Of a DNA stretch of 64,000 nt, positions 45,451 to 54,169 are shown one piece after another. Where the stretch lies: the NCBI GenBank assembly GCA_028284395.1, contig JANQRV010000224.1, forward strand, positions 27,459 through 91,458, written 5' to 3'. A program made the position numbers and the translations under genes. This DNA comes from Saprospiraceae bacterium (GTDB taxonomy: Bacteria > Bacteroidota > Bacteroidia > Chitinophagales > Saprospiraceae). The notes beneath the pieces are model-generated. The model saw only the letters and a program-made list of their open reading frames with translations, did no database searches and was not told where the DNA came from. Every line of letters begins with the position of its first letter. Position 1 is the first letter of the stretch.

Positions 45451-48105
45451 ATGCCTACCATTCAAGACTATCTGGAAATCATTGATGGCACCATTGCTAC
45501 CGTCAAAGCAAGACGTTTACTGGATAATGACCAGTTGAGTGCAGCCGAATCCTTTTACAACCTGGATGCCTGTACCTTATTGATGCAGTCATCGGATGCC
45601 GTACAGGTGGCCGTTGGCAACGAAGAAGAAGAAAAGGTCATTTCATTGCGGAATACCGGATCTTCGATTGAACCCGTCGAGAAGAATAAGGTCGTCGATT
45701 GGAATGAATTCAGTTTTGCGGCTTTGCTGGCCTACCGCGAACGCAAAGACTGGCTAAAAGTAAATTTGCCGGGACAAAAGTATACCCGCACCGGTATGAA
45801 AAAGCGGGTTCTGGAAGAGCGTAGGAAAAAGGCCTTGAAAGCTGCCTACCGGGTAGCGCTGGCCGATAATATTTACGGAGAACATACCCTCTACAACGAA
45901 AAGGGCGTGGCCTATAAAGTGACACTTCGCGATTTTGAAAGGGAAATCGGCTACATCGATAACATTGATTGGCGCGCCAATAAACTGGGTACGACCAAAC
46001 ACATCATGTTCCTCTTTAATTACTTTAAGGAGCATCCGAAAAAAGTCAAAAAACTGAAGCGGGATTATCCTTTCGTTGAGATTTATCTGGATCCGCTGAA
46101 CGACTATCGAATTACCTGGTACTACCCGGGCGAACTCCCCGCAGATGCCCGAAAACTGATCCGTAAATATTTTGGCCGCCGTCAATACCTGGAAGATGAT
46201 AAAATGGCCGTGTTCGCCGGTTTTTTAAGTGAAGCTTACCGGGTGCCGGAAATAAAGGTCCGCGAAGAAGTACCGGAAAAAGTCGAACGCTTTTTTAATG
46301 AACGCATGCTGGATGAATTACGGGAGAGCGAACAGCCGGATTTTTCTTTGGTGAATGCCACTTTATACGATTATCAAAAGGAAGGGGTAAATTTTGCTTT
46401 GTATCGTTCGGGAGCGATCATTGCCGACGAAATGGGGCTGGGGAAGACCCTGCAAGCCATTACTACCGGCGTATTAAAGAAGCAGGTATTTGGATTTGAA
46501 CGCGCTTTGGTCATTTGTCCGGCCTCGCTTAAATGGCAATGGAAATCTGAAATTGAAAAATTTTCCGATGAAAAGGCTACGGTAGTGGAAGGACTACCCA
46601 AAATCAGGGAAGAGCTCTACCAGTCAGAAGAGCCCTATTTCTTTATCATCAATTACGAAACGGTTTTAAGGGATTTACAGGTGATCAATGCCATTGGATT
46701 CGACTTTGTGATTTTGGACGAGGCACAAAAGATCAAAAACTACGAAACAAAAACGGCGGCGGCGATTAAGCGCATCGATAAAAAACACAACCTGGTCATT
46801 ACCGGTACCCCTATTGAAAACAAATTGATTGACTTATATTCGATTGTTCAGTTTGTCGATCCTTATTTCTTAGCGCCTCTCTGGGAGTTTTCTTACCAAC
46901 ACTGCCTGTTCGACCCGGCCGGTAGCGCCAATAAAATTACCGGCTATTACAACCTGAATGCTTTGAAAAAACGGATGAACCGGATCCTGATCCGGCGGGA
47001 GAAGCGAAATGTGATCAAACAACTTCCCAACGTCCGCCAGCAAGACATTCCCATTGCAATGCATGAAGAACAATCCTACCTACACGCGGGCTTTTCCCGG
47101 GGCATCGCTCAAATTTTACGGAAGAAGTTTAAGACGCCTTACGATTGGCAACGTTTACTGTTATTGCTAAGCAACATGCGAATGGTTTGTAATTCTACAT
47201 TCCTGATCGATAAAACAACGAATCATTCCCCAAAATTACATGAACTTAGACATATCCTGGTCGATAAGCTGGACATGAGAAACCAACGGCGGAAGATCAT
47301 TATTTTCTCCGAATGGATCAATATGCTAAACCTCATCGCAGAATTGCTGGAAGAACTCAAGATCGGATACGTGATGTTGACCGGAAAAGTAAAGGTCAGG
47401 AACCGCGGTAAATTGATCAAACAGTTTGAAAAAGATAAAGACTGCCAGATCTTCCTGTCAACGGAGTCAGGAGGAGCCGGACTAAACCTCCAAGTTGCTG
47501 ATACGGTGATCAATTTTGAATTGCCCTGGAATCCTGCACGCAAAAACCAGCGCATTGGGCGCATCGACCGCCTGGGACAGAAAAATGAAAATCTCAATGT
47601 CATCAACTTCATTACCGTTGGTTCGATTGAAGAAAAAATAGCTTCCGGTCTTTTCCTGAAACAGAATCTTTTCGACGGCGTTCTAAACACAGAGAATACG
47701 ATCGATGAGGTTGATTTTTCGGATAAGGGTAAAGCCCAGTTCTTCCAGCAAATGGAGGAAATGATCGATGCTTTCGATGGCCAACCCGCAGAACCGGACG
47801 AGAGTTATGTTCCGAATCCTTCCCGGGAATCCAATGCTACCGAAATACTGCCGCCGGTTGCCGAGGAATTTGATCGACAAATTCCGGAGCCGGCAACACC
47901 TGCAAATACTCCTTCGACGCCTGCTTCAAAGCATCGGCAACTGGAAGAAGTCCTGAATCAAGGGATGGCATTCCTTTCCGGCATCTATAAGATGACGACG
48001 GGCCAGGAACTGGCGGCGGGAGACGGGCAAAAAATAGAGGTCGATCCCGATAGCGGTGAAGTGGTCATGCGGTTCAAAATTCATCCGCAGGCCCTCCAAC
48101 AATAG
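45451..48105 (+). CDS. SNF2-family DEAD/H-box helicase-like ATPase
   Basis: About 884 residues from the ATG at 45451 (a TTG at 45412 would add 13). The N-terminal 300 residues are not recognised. The SNF2_N domain starts near residue 315 (LYDYQKEGVNFAL), with Walker A DEMGLGKT, CPASLKWQWK, motif II LDEAQKIKN near 430 and ITGTPIEN. The helicase C-terminal domain has IIFSEWINM, LSTESGGAGLNLQVAD and the RIGRIDRLGQ arginine-finger motif near 710. The last 100 residues are Pro-rich and look disordered. Such proteins remodel protein-DNA or RNA-polymerase complexes. Nothing ties it to polysaccharide synthesis; with the two preceding genes it forms an unrelated block inside the locus. Confidence 0.88.
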   Translation: MPTIQDYLEIIDGTIATVKARRLLDNDQLSAAESFYNLDACTLLMQSSDAVQVAVGNEEEEKVISLRNTGSSIEPVEKNKVVDWNEFSFAALLAYRERKDWLKVNLPGQKYTRTGMKKRVLEERRKKALKAAYRVALADNIYGEHTLYNEKGVAYKVTLRDFEREIGYIDNIDWRANKLGTTKHIMFLFNYFKEHPKKVKKLKRDYPFVEIYLDPLNDYRITWYYPGELPADARKLIRKYFGRRQYLEDDKMAVFAGFLSEAYRVPEIKVREEVPEKVERFFNERMLDELRESEQPDFSLVNATLYDYQKEGVNFALYRSGAIIADEMGLGKTLQAITTGVLKKQVFGFERALVICPASLKWQWKSEIEKFSDEKATVVEGLPKIREELYQSEEPYFFIINYETVLRDLQVINAIGFDFVILDEAQKIKNYETKTAAAIKRIDKKHNLVITGTPIENKLIDLYSIVQFVDPYFLAPLWEFSYQHCLFDPAGSANKITGYYNLNALKKRMNRILIRREKRNVIKQLPNVRQQDIPIAMHEEQSYLHAGFSRGIAQILRKKFKTPYDWQRLLLLLSNMRMVCNSTFLIDKTTNHSPKLHELRHILVDKLDMRNQRRKIIIFSEWINMLNLIAELLEELKIGYVMLTGKVKVRNRGKLIKQFEKDKDCQIFLSTESGGAGLNLQVADTVINFELPWNPARKNQRIGRIDRLGQKNENLNVINFITVGSIEEKIASGLFLKQNLFDGVLNTENTIDEVDFSDKGKAQFFQQMEEMIDAFDGQPAEPDESYVPNPSRESNATEILPPVAEEFDRQIPEPATPANTPSTPASKHRQLEEVLNQGMAFLSGIYKMTTGQELAAGDGQKIEVDPDSGEVVMRFKIHPQALQQ

Positions 48106-48117
48106 TAAAATACCAGT

Positions 48118-49335
48118 ATGACCGAATACTTTACCAGGTTGAAAAGTAGGAAATTGAAGAAAGGAGGATTGGAAGGAAGAAAGATATTGATTGTTGCCAA
48201 CAGCACTTGGAATATTTACAATTTCCGGCTGAATGTATTAAGAGCATTACAGAAGGAAGGTTGTGAACTCATTGTTGCTGCGCCCGTAGACGACTACATA
48301 TTTTATCAGAAGCGATTTCCGCAGATACGACACGTGCATTTGGACCATTTAAACCGTAAAGGAACCAACCCCCTGGAGGACTGGAAGCTAATTCGTCAGA
48401 TGATCCGGCTTTACCAGCGAGAAAGGCCCGATCTGATCCTGCAATATACCATCAAGCCAAACATCTATGGTAGTTTCGCCGCTCGATTTTGCCGGATTCC
48501 GGCGATTTCGGTCATCACCGGACTGGGGTATTCCTACATCCACAATGGCTATTTATTCCGGCTTGTGGAGGAACTTTATCGATGGTCGCTGTATCACAAC
48601 CCGAGAGTGATTTTCGAAAATCAGGACGATCGCCTATTATTTGTCGAAAAAGGGATCATCAAGCCTTCTCAAGGAGTATCGGTAAAAGGATGTGGAGTCA
48701 ATGTAGAATACTTCACTCCGATGGCACCAAGCGAAACGAACAACGGCCAGCTTATTTTTACTTTTGTCGGCCGGCTTCTCTACGATAAAGGTTTGTACGA
48801 ATTTATTCAGACTGCTCAACGCATTCGGAGAGCAAGAAGCCGTGTTGCCTTTTGGGTAGTAGGCGAATTGGATGAAGGAAACCCCGCTTCGGTCAACAAA
48901 AGAGAATTGAACCAATGGATTAAATCCGGTGTGATTGAATACAAGGGTTTTGCGAACGATGTACGCCCGATCATCGCCCAGTCCGATTGCATCGTATTAC
49001 CTTCTTATCGGGAAGCCATTGCCCGGTCCCTTACTGAAGCCATGGCGATGGGTAAACCGGTAATCGCTACGGATACCGCCGGCTGCAGAGAAGCAGTGGA
49101 GCACGGGAAAAATGGGTTTTTGGTTCCGGTTAAAGACGCCGATGCATTGGCCGATGCCGTGGACTGTTTGATCGATCTGGGTGAAGAAGCCCGATCTGAT
49201 ATGGGGAGGTACGGGAGAGAGAAAACAATCCGGGAATTCGATGACCATTTGATTGCAAACCAAATGGTAACCTTCATTAGGGAGACATTATCAGAACAAA
49301 ATCAGCTCACCAGTGATTGCCGAAATTTTTCATAA
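48118..49335 (+). CDS. PglA-like glycosyltransferase family 4 (second of two)
   Basis: 405 residues, clearly paralogous to the gene at 40707: ILIVANSTWNIYNFRLNVLRAL, GTNPLEDWKLIRQ, YTIKPNIYGSFAARF, VITGLGYSY, FTFVGRLLYDKGLYEFI, DEGNPASV and LPSYREAIARSLTEAMAMGKPVIAT are in matching order. It differs in having EAIARS in place of the EGLPRG donor-site segment. The basic N-terminal extension before the first strand is of similar length in both. The final 34 bp overlap the 3' end of the convergent deacetylase gene. It begins 12 bp after the SNF2 gene stop. Confidence 0.85.
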   Translation: MTEYFTRLKSRKLKKGGLEGRKILIVANSTWNIYNFRLNVLRALQKEGCELIVAAPVDDYIFYQKRFPQIRHVHLDHLNRKGTNPLEDWKLIRQMIRLYQRERPDLILQYTIKPNIYGSFAARFCRIPAISVITGLGYSYIHNGYLFRLVEELYRWSLYHNPRVIFENQDDRLLFVEKGIIKPSQGVSVKGCGVNVEYFTPMAPSETNNGQLIFTFVGRLLYDKGLYEFIQTAQRIRRARSRVAFWVVGELDEGNPASVNKRELNQWIKSGVIEYKGFANDVRPIIAQSDCIVLPSYREAIARSLTEAMAMGKPVIATDTAGCREAVEHGKNGFLVPVKDADALADAVDCLIDLGEEARSDMGRYGREKTIREFDDHLIANQMVTFIRETLSEQNQLTSDCRNFS

Positions 49336-50645
49336 TAATCAGCTAATGCAATGCCCTGCACGATCGTCGGATCAAAATTACTATTGTGAAAATTCAACTC
49401 CACATGAGTGCCCACTCGATTCCGCTCCAAAAAACCAGTGATCAAAGTCGCTAGATCCATTCCTTCGGCCATCGCTTCATGAATGGCGGCACTATCCATC
49501 AACACCAAAGGCAATTCCTGCCACTCAAATTCATCTTCTTTTTTAAAATCGTATAGGTAATAGGGAAATCCCGTCCCGCATCGAAACCCCAGCCGGCGCG
49601 AATAACCGATCGAAGAATCCCGGGCCAAACCCAGTTTGGTGAGAATAGTTGGCGTGTGTTGCCATTGAAAGCGCAACCAATGTTGTCGACTTGTTTTTAA
49701 TGATCTGTTGGTCAGGTTTTCAAAAACAGTTTTTTCACGGAGGAAGAGCTGTTCGTCTAAGCCGGCATTATAGCTGGGGTGTAGCCCCAACTGATAGCCC
49801 CTCGATATCGCCAGGTCAATGATTTGCTTCAAATAAGGGTGGGAGGGCGCATATTGGTTGTCATAGGGGGTATTGCCCCCCGTCATGATGTACAAATGCT
49901 TCGAGGCTAAGGTGTTGCTGCCATCCAGGAAAAGCCAGTCAAAGGTGTCGTAAGGGTCTTTGACCTTTCCACTGATCATTTGGGACCAATGGAATAAGTC
50001 TTTTTTAATTTTTTGCCATCCCCGCTGGTGATAGATGTTTCCAATGATGGATTTTAGAATGCGGTAATGGGGTTTGAAACGAAATAAAAAATCCAGGTCG
50101 TGGCTTAAACTGTAGGTGGTTGGGGGGATTCGATAGTTCTCGAGGAATAGCCGTATGAGGGCGATGACTAATTGATCGACGACCGGGCTTTTTTCCAGGT
50201 TGTTCCGGACCAATAAATGCAGATCTTCTCGCAGCCATCCAGCTTGGTTTAACGGCTGATCATCGTTGAAATACTCTTCGTAACGGCTGATGTGATAAAA
50301 AATCGCTTCAAAAATATCGAATTGGATACTTTGTTCTTTTGTGAATGGTGAAAGATTTTTCTCAGAATCCTCCACGCTATAGATTGTTTGGCCGCGCCAT
50401 TCATACGGATTACAACACAATGATGGGATGGCAGTACGGGAGAAAAACAGATGTTGTGCCGGGATGAGCATATCGGAACTGGCTTTGGGGTCGGTGCTGT
50501 AATTGATCTGCCGGTCTGCGCTTTCGTCGTCGAGCGAAAAAGTGAGTTCGCCCGGAACCAGGGGGTGTCGATTCAAAAACCGAACCACGTAGGCCAGCCG
50601 GGCCCGGAAGGGGAACTGTTCCCTGGTTCGAATGTTGATATTCAT
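49302..50645 (-). CDS. DUF7033/polysaccharide-deacetylase-like protein (first of two)
   Basis: 447 residues. The N-terminal part is a DUF7033-like domain. The NodB-like C-terminal part has TYSLSHDLDFLFRF near residue 200 (the Asp of the metal/catalytic site), QLGLHPSYNAG near 300, SRQHWLRFQW near 330 and GFRCGTGFPYYLYDF near 360. Family members remove acetyl groups from N-acetylated polysaccharides or their precursors. No signal peptide is seen. It is the last gene of a minus-strand run (acyltransferase, deacetylase-like, GT4, deacetylase-like) with four-base overlaps. A paralogue is at 51835. Confidence 0.75.
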   Translation of the reverse strand: MNINIRTREQFPFRARLAYVVRFLNRHPLVPGELTFSLDDESADRQINYSTDPKASSDMLIPAQHLFFSRTAIPSLCCNPYEWRGQTIYSVEDSEKNLSPFTKEQSIQFDIFEAIFYHISRYEEYFNDDQPLNQAGWLREDLHLLVRNNLEKSPVVDQLVIALIRLFLENYRIPPTTYSLSHDLDFLFRFKPHYRILKSIIGNIYHQRGWQKIKKDLFHWSQMISGKVKDPYDTFDWLFLDGSNTLASKHLYIMTGGNTPYDNQYAPSHPYLKQIIDLAISRGYQLGLHPSYNAGLDEQLFLREKTVFENLTNRSLKTSRQHWLRFQWQHTPTILTKLGLARDSSIGYSRRLGFRCGTGFPYYLYDFKKEDEFEWQELPLVLMDSAAIHEAMAEGMDLATLITGFLERNRVGTHVELNFHNSNFDPTIVQGIALADYYEKFRQSLVS

Positions 50646-51838
50646 CGTTCGGTGTGTAATTGTATGATCAATTTTAGTTCTTTTTCTATCCGTTTTTCCC
50701 AGCTCGGTATTAACTGGTTGATGTCTGTTCTGGCTCTAGCGGTAATGGCTGAAATATCCTTGCCGATCAGCTTGATCAGCGCCTGACCGATCGCCGACAT
50801 GGGCGTTTCTTCATCCCAAACTAAGGCATTTTCTCGGTGTTTGAAAATGAGTGAGGTCTCGCCGGTGTTTCGCGTGACGATTAGTTTTCCGGCAAGGCTC
50901 GCTTCCCAAATGCTGTTGCTGAGATTGCTCGCATCGTACAGCGAGAATACGATGTGATAACTGGAAAGGAGGGAGGGTATTTCGGAATGGGGGATTGGGG
51001 CCATGATTTCTACGTATTCGTTAAGATGTAGATTCGCGATCATCCTGCGCAGTCGCCGCTCATTTTCTCCCATACCGAGGATCGTTAACCGGAAGCTGTT
51101 GTCTCCACATTCGTTGACCAGGTAATCCATTAATTGAATGGCCAGGTCTTGCCGTTTCCAATTGGTCAATCTTCCCATACAAATGCAGCGTTTGACGGAG
51201 GGGGATACCGGCAATGATTTAGTTAGTGGGATGGCCCCTAATTGATCTCTCAAGCTGGGCGCAATCCCATTAAAAAGAATGTGTACGTCGTCTTTTTTCT
51301 GCCGGTTGAAATGTGCCAATGCGCGGTCGAATTGGGTCCCATCCTGGGTGCATATGACCAGGTCCGAAGGGTTTTTAATCTCCAGTACTTGGAATAGATA
51401 ACGCGTGTAAATTCTTAAGTACCGGCGCTTTTGCAGCTCGTAGTAGATGAGCGACCCAAAGATCCTGGATACGCTTGATAAGTTGAACTGCTTCCCCAGC
51501 CTTGCTGCATTGATCGAAAAAAAACTCATACCGTATACCACATCAAATTTTTCTTGCTTTAACAGTTTTCGGGCGTAGCGGTACTGCCTAAAGAAGGCCA
51601 AAACCTTCCACGCGTAGTGATTGGGGAAAGCCAATTTCTTTAATTCTATTTGAGATCCATTGGGAAAAACTTTGACCTGGTCGGCCTCCTTGTTAATGAT
51701 GATGGCATGAAAGCAGTGTGTCTCGCTGCTGCCCAGGTAGTTGAAGAAGTTATACACCTGGGGACAGATGGTCGGTGCTTGGTCGTACAACAGCCAGGAC
51801 TCCAGCGAAAAAACATCGGCTAAGATTAAAAATTTCAT
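50642..51838 (-). CDS. Glycosyltransferase family 4
   Basis: 398 residues. The N-terminus KFLILADVFSLESWLLYDQ is unusual. The donor domain is typical, with KRCICMGRLTNWKRQDLAIQLM near residue 215, LTILGMGENERRLRRM near 252 and a SLYDASNLSNSIWEASLAGKLIVTRNTGE segment near 310 replacing the EX7E region. It overlaps the genes on both sides by four bases, so the four minus-strand genes are one operon. It sits between two related deacetylase-like genes. Specificity unknown. Confidence 0.82.
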   Translation of the reverse strand: MKFLILADVFSLESWLLYDQAPTICPQVYNFFNYLGSSETHCFHAIIINKEADQVKVFPNGSQIELKKLAFPNHYAWKVLAFFRQYRYARKLLKQEKFDVVYGMSFFSINAARLGKQFNLSSVSRIFGSLIYYELQKRRYLRIYTRYLFQVLEIKNPSDLVICTQDGTQFDRALAHFNRQKKDDVHILFNGIAPSLRDQLGAIPLTKSLPVSPSVKRCICMGRLTNWKRQDLAIQLMDYLVNECGDNSFRLTILGMGENERRLRRMIANLHLNEYVEIMAPIPHSEIPSLLSSYHIVFSLYDASNLSNSIWEASLAGKLIVTRNTGETSLIFKHRENALVWDEETPMSAIGQALIKLIGKDISAITARARTDINQLIPSWEKRIEKELKLIIQLHTER

Positions 51839-53199
51839 TGCGTCGGATTGTGCTTTGCCATCAAGTCAGTTAAATCCAGGTATAGTTTTTTCAGCGTATC
51901 TGCATCCCGTTTGGTATGGTCGAATATGGTATTGTGGAAGTTAAAGGTGATGTGGGTGTTTTTAGCATTATTGTCCAAAAAAGTTTGCAGCAATATCTTT
52001 GACCGATCAAGGTCTTGGCCACTTTCGTCCAGCAGGGCGCCATCCATTACAACCATCGGTAATTCGTGAAAATTGGTCGGCTTATCTGATGCTAAATTAT
52101 AGAATCGGTACCGAAAGCCAGTCCCACATCGAAAACCGATCAAGTCCTGGTAGCCCATGGTAGCATCTACCTGAATGTCATTTTGATCCAGAATTTTGGG
52201 TGTTTCTGTGAAGTCAAAGTGAAGAAAATGCTGGCGACTGTGATGAATGGGGCCATTGCTGGCTTTTTCCAACCTCTTTTTTTCCCTGGTGAAAAGCCTC
52301 GAGTTCGCAGGAGTGGCGTAGCTGGGGTGCAAACCGATCCAATACCCCCTTCTCTGAGCCATCTCCAGGTATTTTTGGGCTGCACTTGAACGGATTTTAT
52401 AGAAGTTATCGTGCCGCGTGATTCCACCCGTCATGAAGTAGATGATCTTTTCAAAATTAGCGTGTTCGGTTAACATCCAATCAAAATTGTCGTAGGGGTC
52501 TTTACTTTGCTTGGTGATGGTTTGATAGTAGGATTTGAGGACCCTTCGATGCCATTGCCATCCCCTTTTATCTAACACGGACCTTAGGGAGGCTCTTGCA
52601 AAACGATAAGGGTTTTGAAACTTGAAAAGAACATCGATGTCGTGTGTCATGGAATAAGAAGTAGGTCTTTCCAGTGGTTCAAGCTCCAGGGCCTTGAAAA
52701 ACGCCCTTACCAATTGATCGACAACCGGTATCCGTTGCAAGCTGTTTCGGACCAGAAACTGTTCGCTGGCCTTCATCATATCCCATTGATCCCATTGGGA
52801 AGGGGTACAATGAAATTCTTCATAGCGGGACAAATGGAAAAATAGCGTTTCGATCAGGTCGAATTGGAAAACCCGGTCCACCAGGAAGGAGCGATCGCCG
52901 GTGCTTCCGTGCGACTCGACCGAATACAAGATCTCATGGTCGAAACGATAAATGTTGGCATGAAGCTGATTGGTGGAAACGATGGTTTTATTGAAAATGA
53001 GATTTTGACGAAGGATGGTCCAATTTGCCTTTTCACCGTTGTATGGATAATAATTGATTTGAATTTCAGCCCCGGGATTGTTGCAAGAAAGTTGACAGGC
53101 GACTGGCTTTAGCGGGTGTTCATTCAGAAATTGGGCGATGTAAGTGATTCGATGACGATACTCCTGGTCCGGAAAATTAATGGATACATTCATGGTCAT
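51835..53199 (-). CDS. DUF7033/polysaccharide-deacetylase-like protein (second of two)
   Basis: 454 residues with the same order of motifs as the gene at 49302: TSYSMTHDIDVLFKF near residue 205, WIGLHPSYATP near 300, SRQHFLHFDF near 335 and GFRCGTGFRYRFYNL near 370. The N-terminal half also matches, with an SRYEEF segment near 155 aligning to SRYEEYF in the other copy. Two ATGs six bases apart could serve as start; the first lies in an ATGA overlap with the acyltransferase stop. Two copies flanking a GT4 suggest duplication followed by divergence, perhaps acting on different sugars. Confidence 0.75.
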   Translation of the reverse strand: MTMNVSINFPDQEYRHRITYIAQFLNEHPLKPVACQLSCNNPGAEIQINYYPYNGEKANWTILRQNLIFNKTIVSTNQLHANIYRFDHEILYSVESHGSTGDRSFLVDRVFQFDLIETLFFHLSRYEEFHCTPSQWDQWDMMKASEQFLVRNSLQRIPVVDQLVRAFFKALELEPLERPTSYSMTHDIDVLFKFQNPYRFARASLRSVLDKRGWQWHRRVLKSYYQTITKQSKDPYDNFDWMLTEHANFEKIIYFMTGGITRHDNFYKIRSSAAQKYLEMAQRRGYWIGLHPSYATPANSRLFTREKKRLEKASNGPIHHSRQHFLHFDFTETPKILDQNDIQVDATMGYQDLIGFRCGTGFRYRFYNLASDKPTNFHELPMVVMDGALLDESGQDLDRSKILLQTFLDNNAKNTHITFNFHNTIFDHTKRDADTLKKLYLDLTDLMAKHNPTQ

Positions 53200-54167
53200 G
53201 GGTGTTGGCGTAGGGCATTGACGGCCTCTAAGATCTTATACTTTCCCTTGAAAATGTGGAAATAGGGTACTGGCTGGGCTCCGAAATGCCGCCTCGATGG
53301 TTCAATATTTGGCAAAACGCTGCCCAGGAAATCAAAACGGTCCAAGCCTAAAACTTCTTTGGTGTATTGGATGGCGCGCCAGGTCAATAATAGGTTGGCG
53401 CCGCTTTTTCTCAGCGCTGGGTCGCTACCTTCCAGCAAGTAATACGCCGATTGTTGGTCCCATACCAAATAGGCCACTGCGTGAACCTGATTGTTCGTTC
53501 GATCCAGTGCGCAAAAAAGGCGGCCCTGGTTGCGTTCTTTGAGTGCGTGGTGCAGGCGTTCAAATTGGATGAAATTGATGGGGGATTGTCGCCGTTGACG
53601 GTTAAATGTCTGGGAATAAACCCGAAAGAAAGAATCAACCGGTAACTCCTCCGTGACAACGATCTGACCTTCGGCCTTGTTCAAACTTCGTTTAACGTTT
53701 CCCTTGAAATTGGCTTTGACTTTGTCCAATTGATTCAAATTCAAATGGAAGGTATAAAGCGTAGAACATTGGTAGCCCTCCGTCCGGAATGGCAACCAGT
53801 AATCGACCTGAGGATGAAAGTGCTGGTTGTACCAAAGCGGTTTGGGAAAGTCGCGTAGCAATTCTTTGAATAACTTAATTTGAAAATTTAGTTTTGACGT
53901 TGGGTTTGCTTCAGTTGAAGCGTGAAAAAGCAAGGGGCCGGTATAGGGCGTCAGCAATGGTTGTCGAATGACTTTGAATCCAAAATACTTTTGGGAATAA
54001 AAATGAAAAACACCTTGGATTGTACCGGCCGATCCGTTTACAACTTTCGTATCCCAGTTAGTAGGGCCACAAACCAGGTCCATCCACCAAGGCTGGAAGA
54101 ATAACGGGATTTCGGCGATGCCTTCCCGACAAAACTCTGAAAATAACCCTTTATTCAAATTGTTCAT
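53196..54167 (-). CDS. BioF2-like / FemAB-type GNAT acyltransferase
   Basis: 323 residues. IAEIPLFFQPWWMDLV near residue 20, then NVKRSLNKAE near 155 and DFLGSVLPNIEPSRRHFGA near 280, are the landmarks of the BioF2-like/FemAB acyltransferase group. It may attach an acyl or aminoacyl group to an amino sugar exposed by the deacetylases downstream, with the amide donor perhaps linked to the asparagine synthase; both are inference. The start codon is two bases from the start of the divergent asnB gene, and the conserved QPWW segment rules out a much shorter protein. It is the first gene of the minus-strand operon. Confidence 0.75.
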   Translation of the reverse strand: MNNLNKGLFSEFCREGIAEIPLFFQPWWMDLVCGPTNWDTKVVNGSAGTIQGVFHFYSQKYFGFKVIRQPLLTPYTGPLLFHASTEANPTSKLNFQIKLFKELLRDFPKPLWYNQHFHPQVDYWLPFRTEGYQCSTLYTFHLNLNQLDKVKANFKGNVKRSLNKAEGQIVVTEELPVDSFFRVYSQTFNRQRRQSPINFIQFERLHHALKERNQGRLFCALDRTNNQVHAVAYLVWDQQSAYYLLEGSDPALRKSGANLLLTWRAIQYTKEVLGLDRFDFLGSVLPNIEPSRRHFGAQPVPYFHIFKGKYKILEAVNALRQHP

Positions 54168-54169
54168 TC

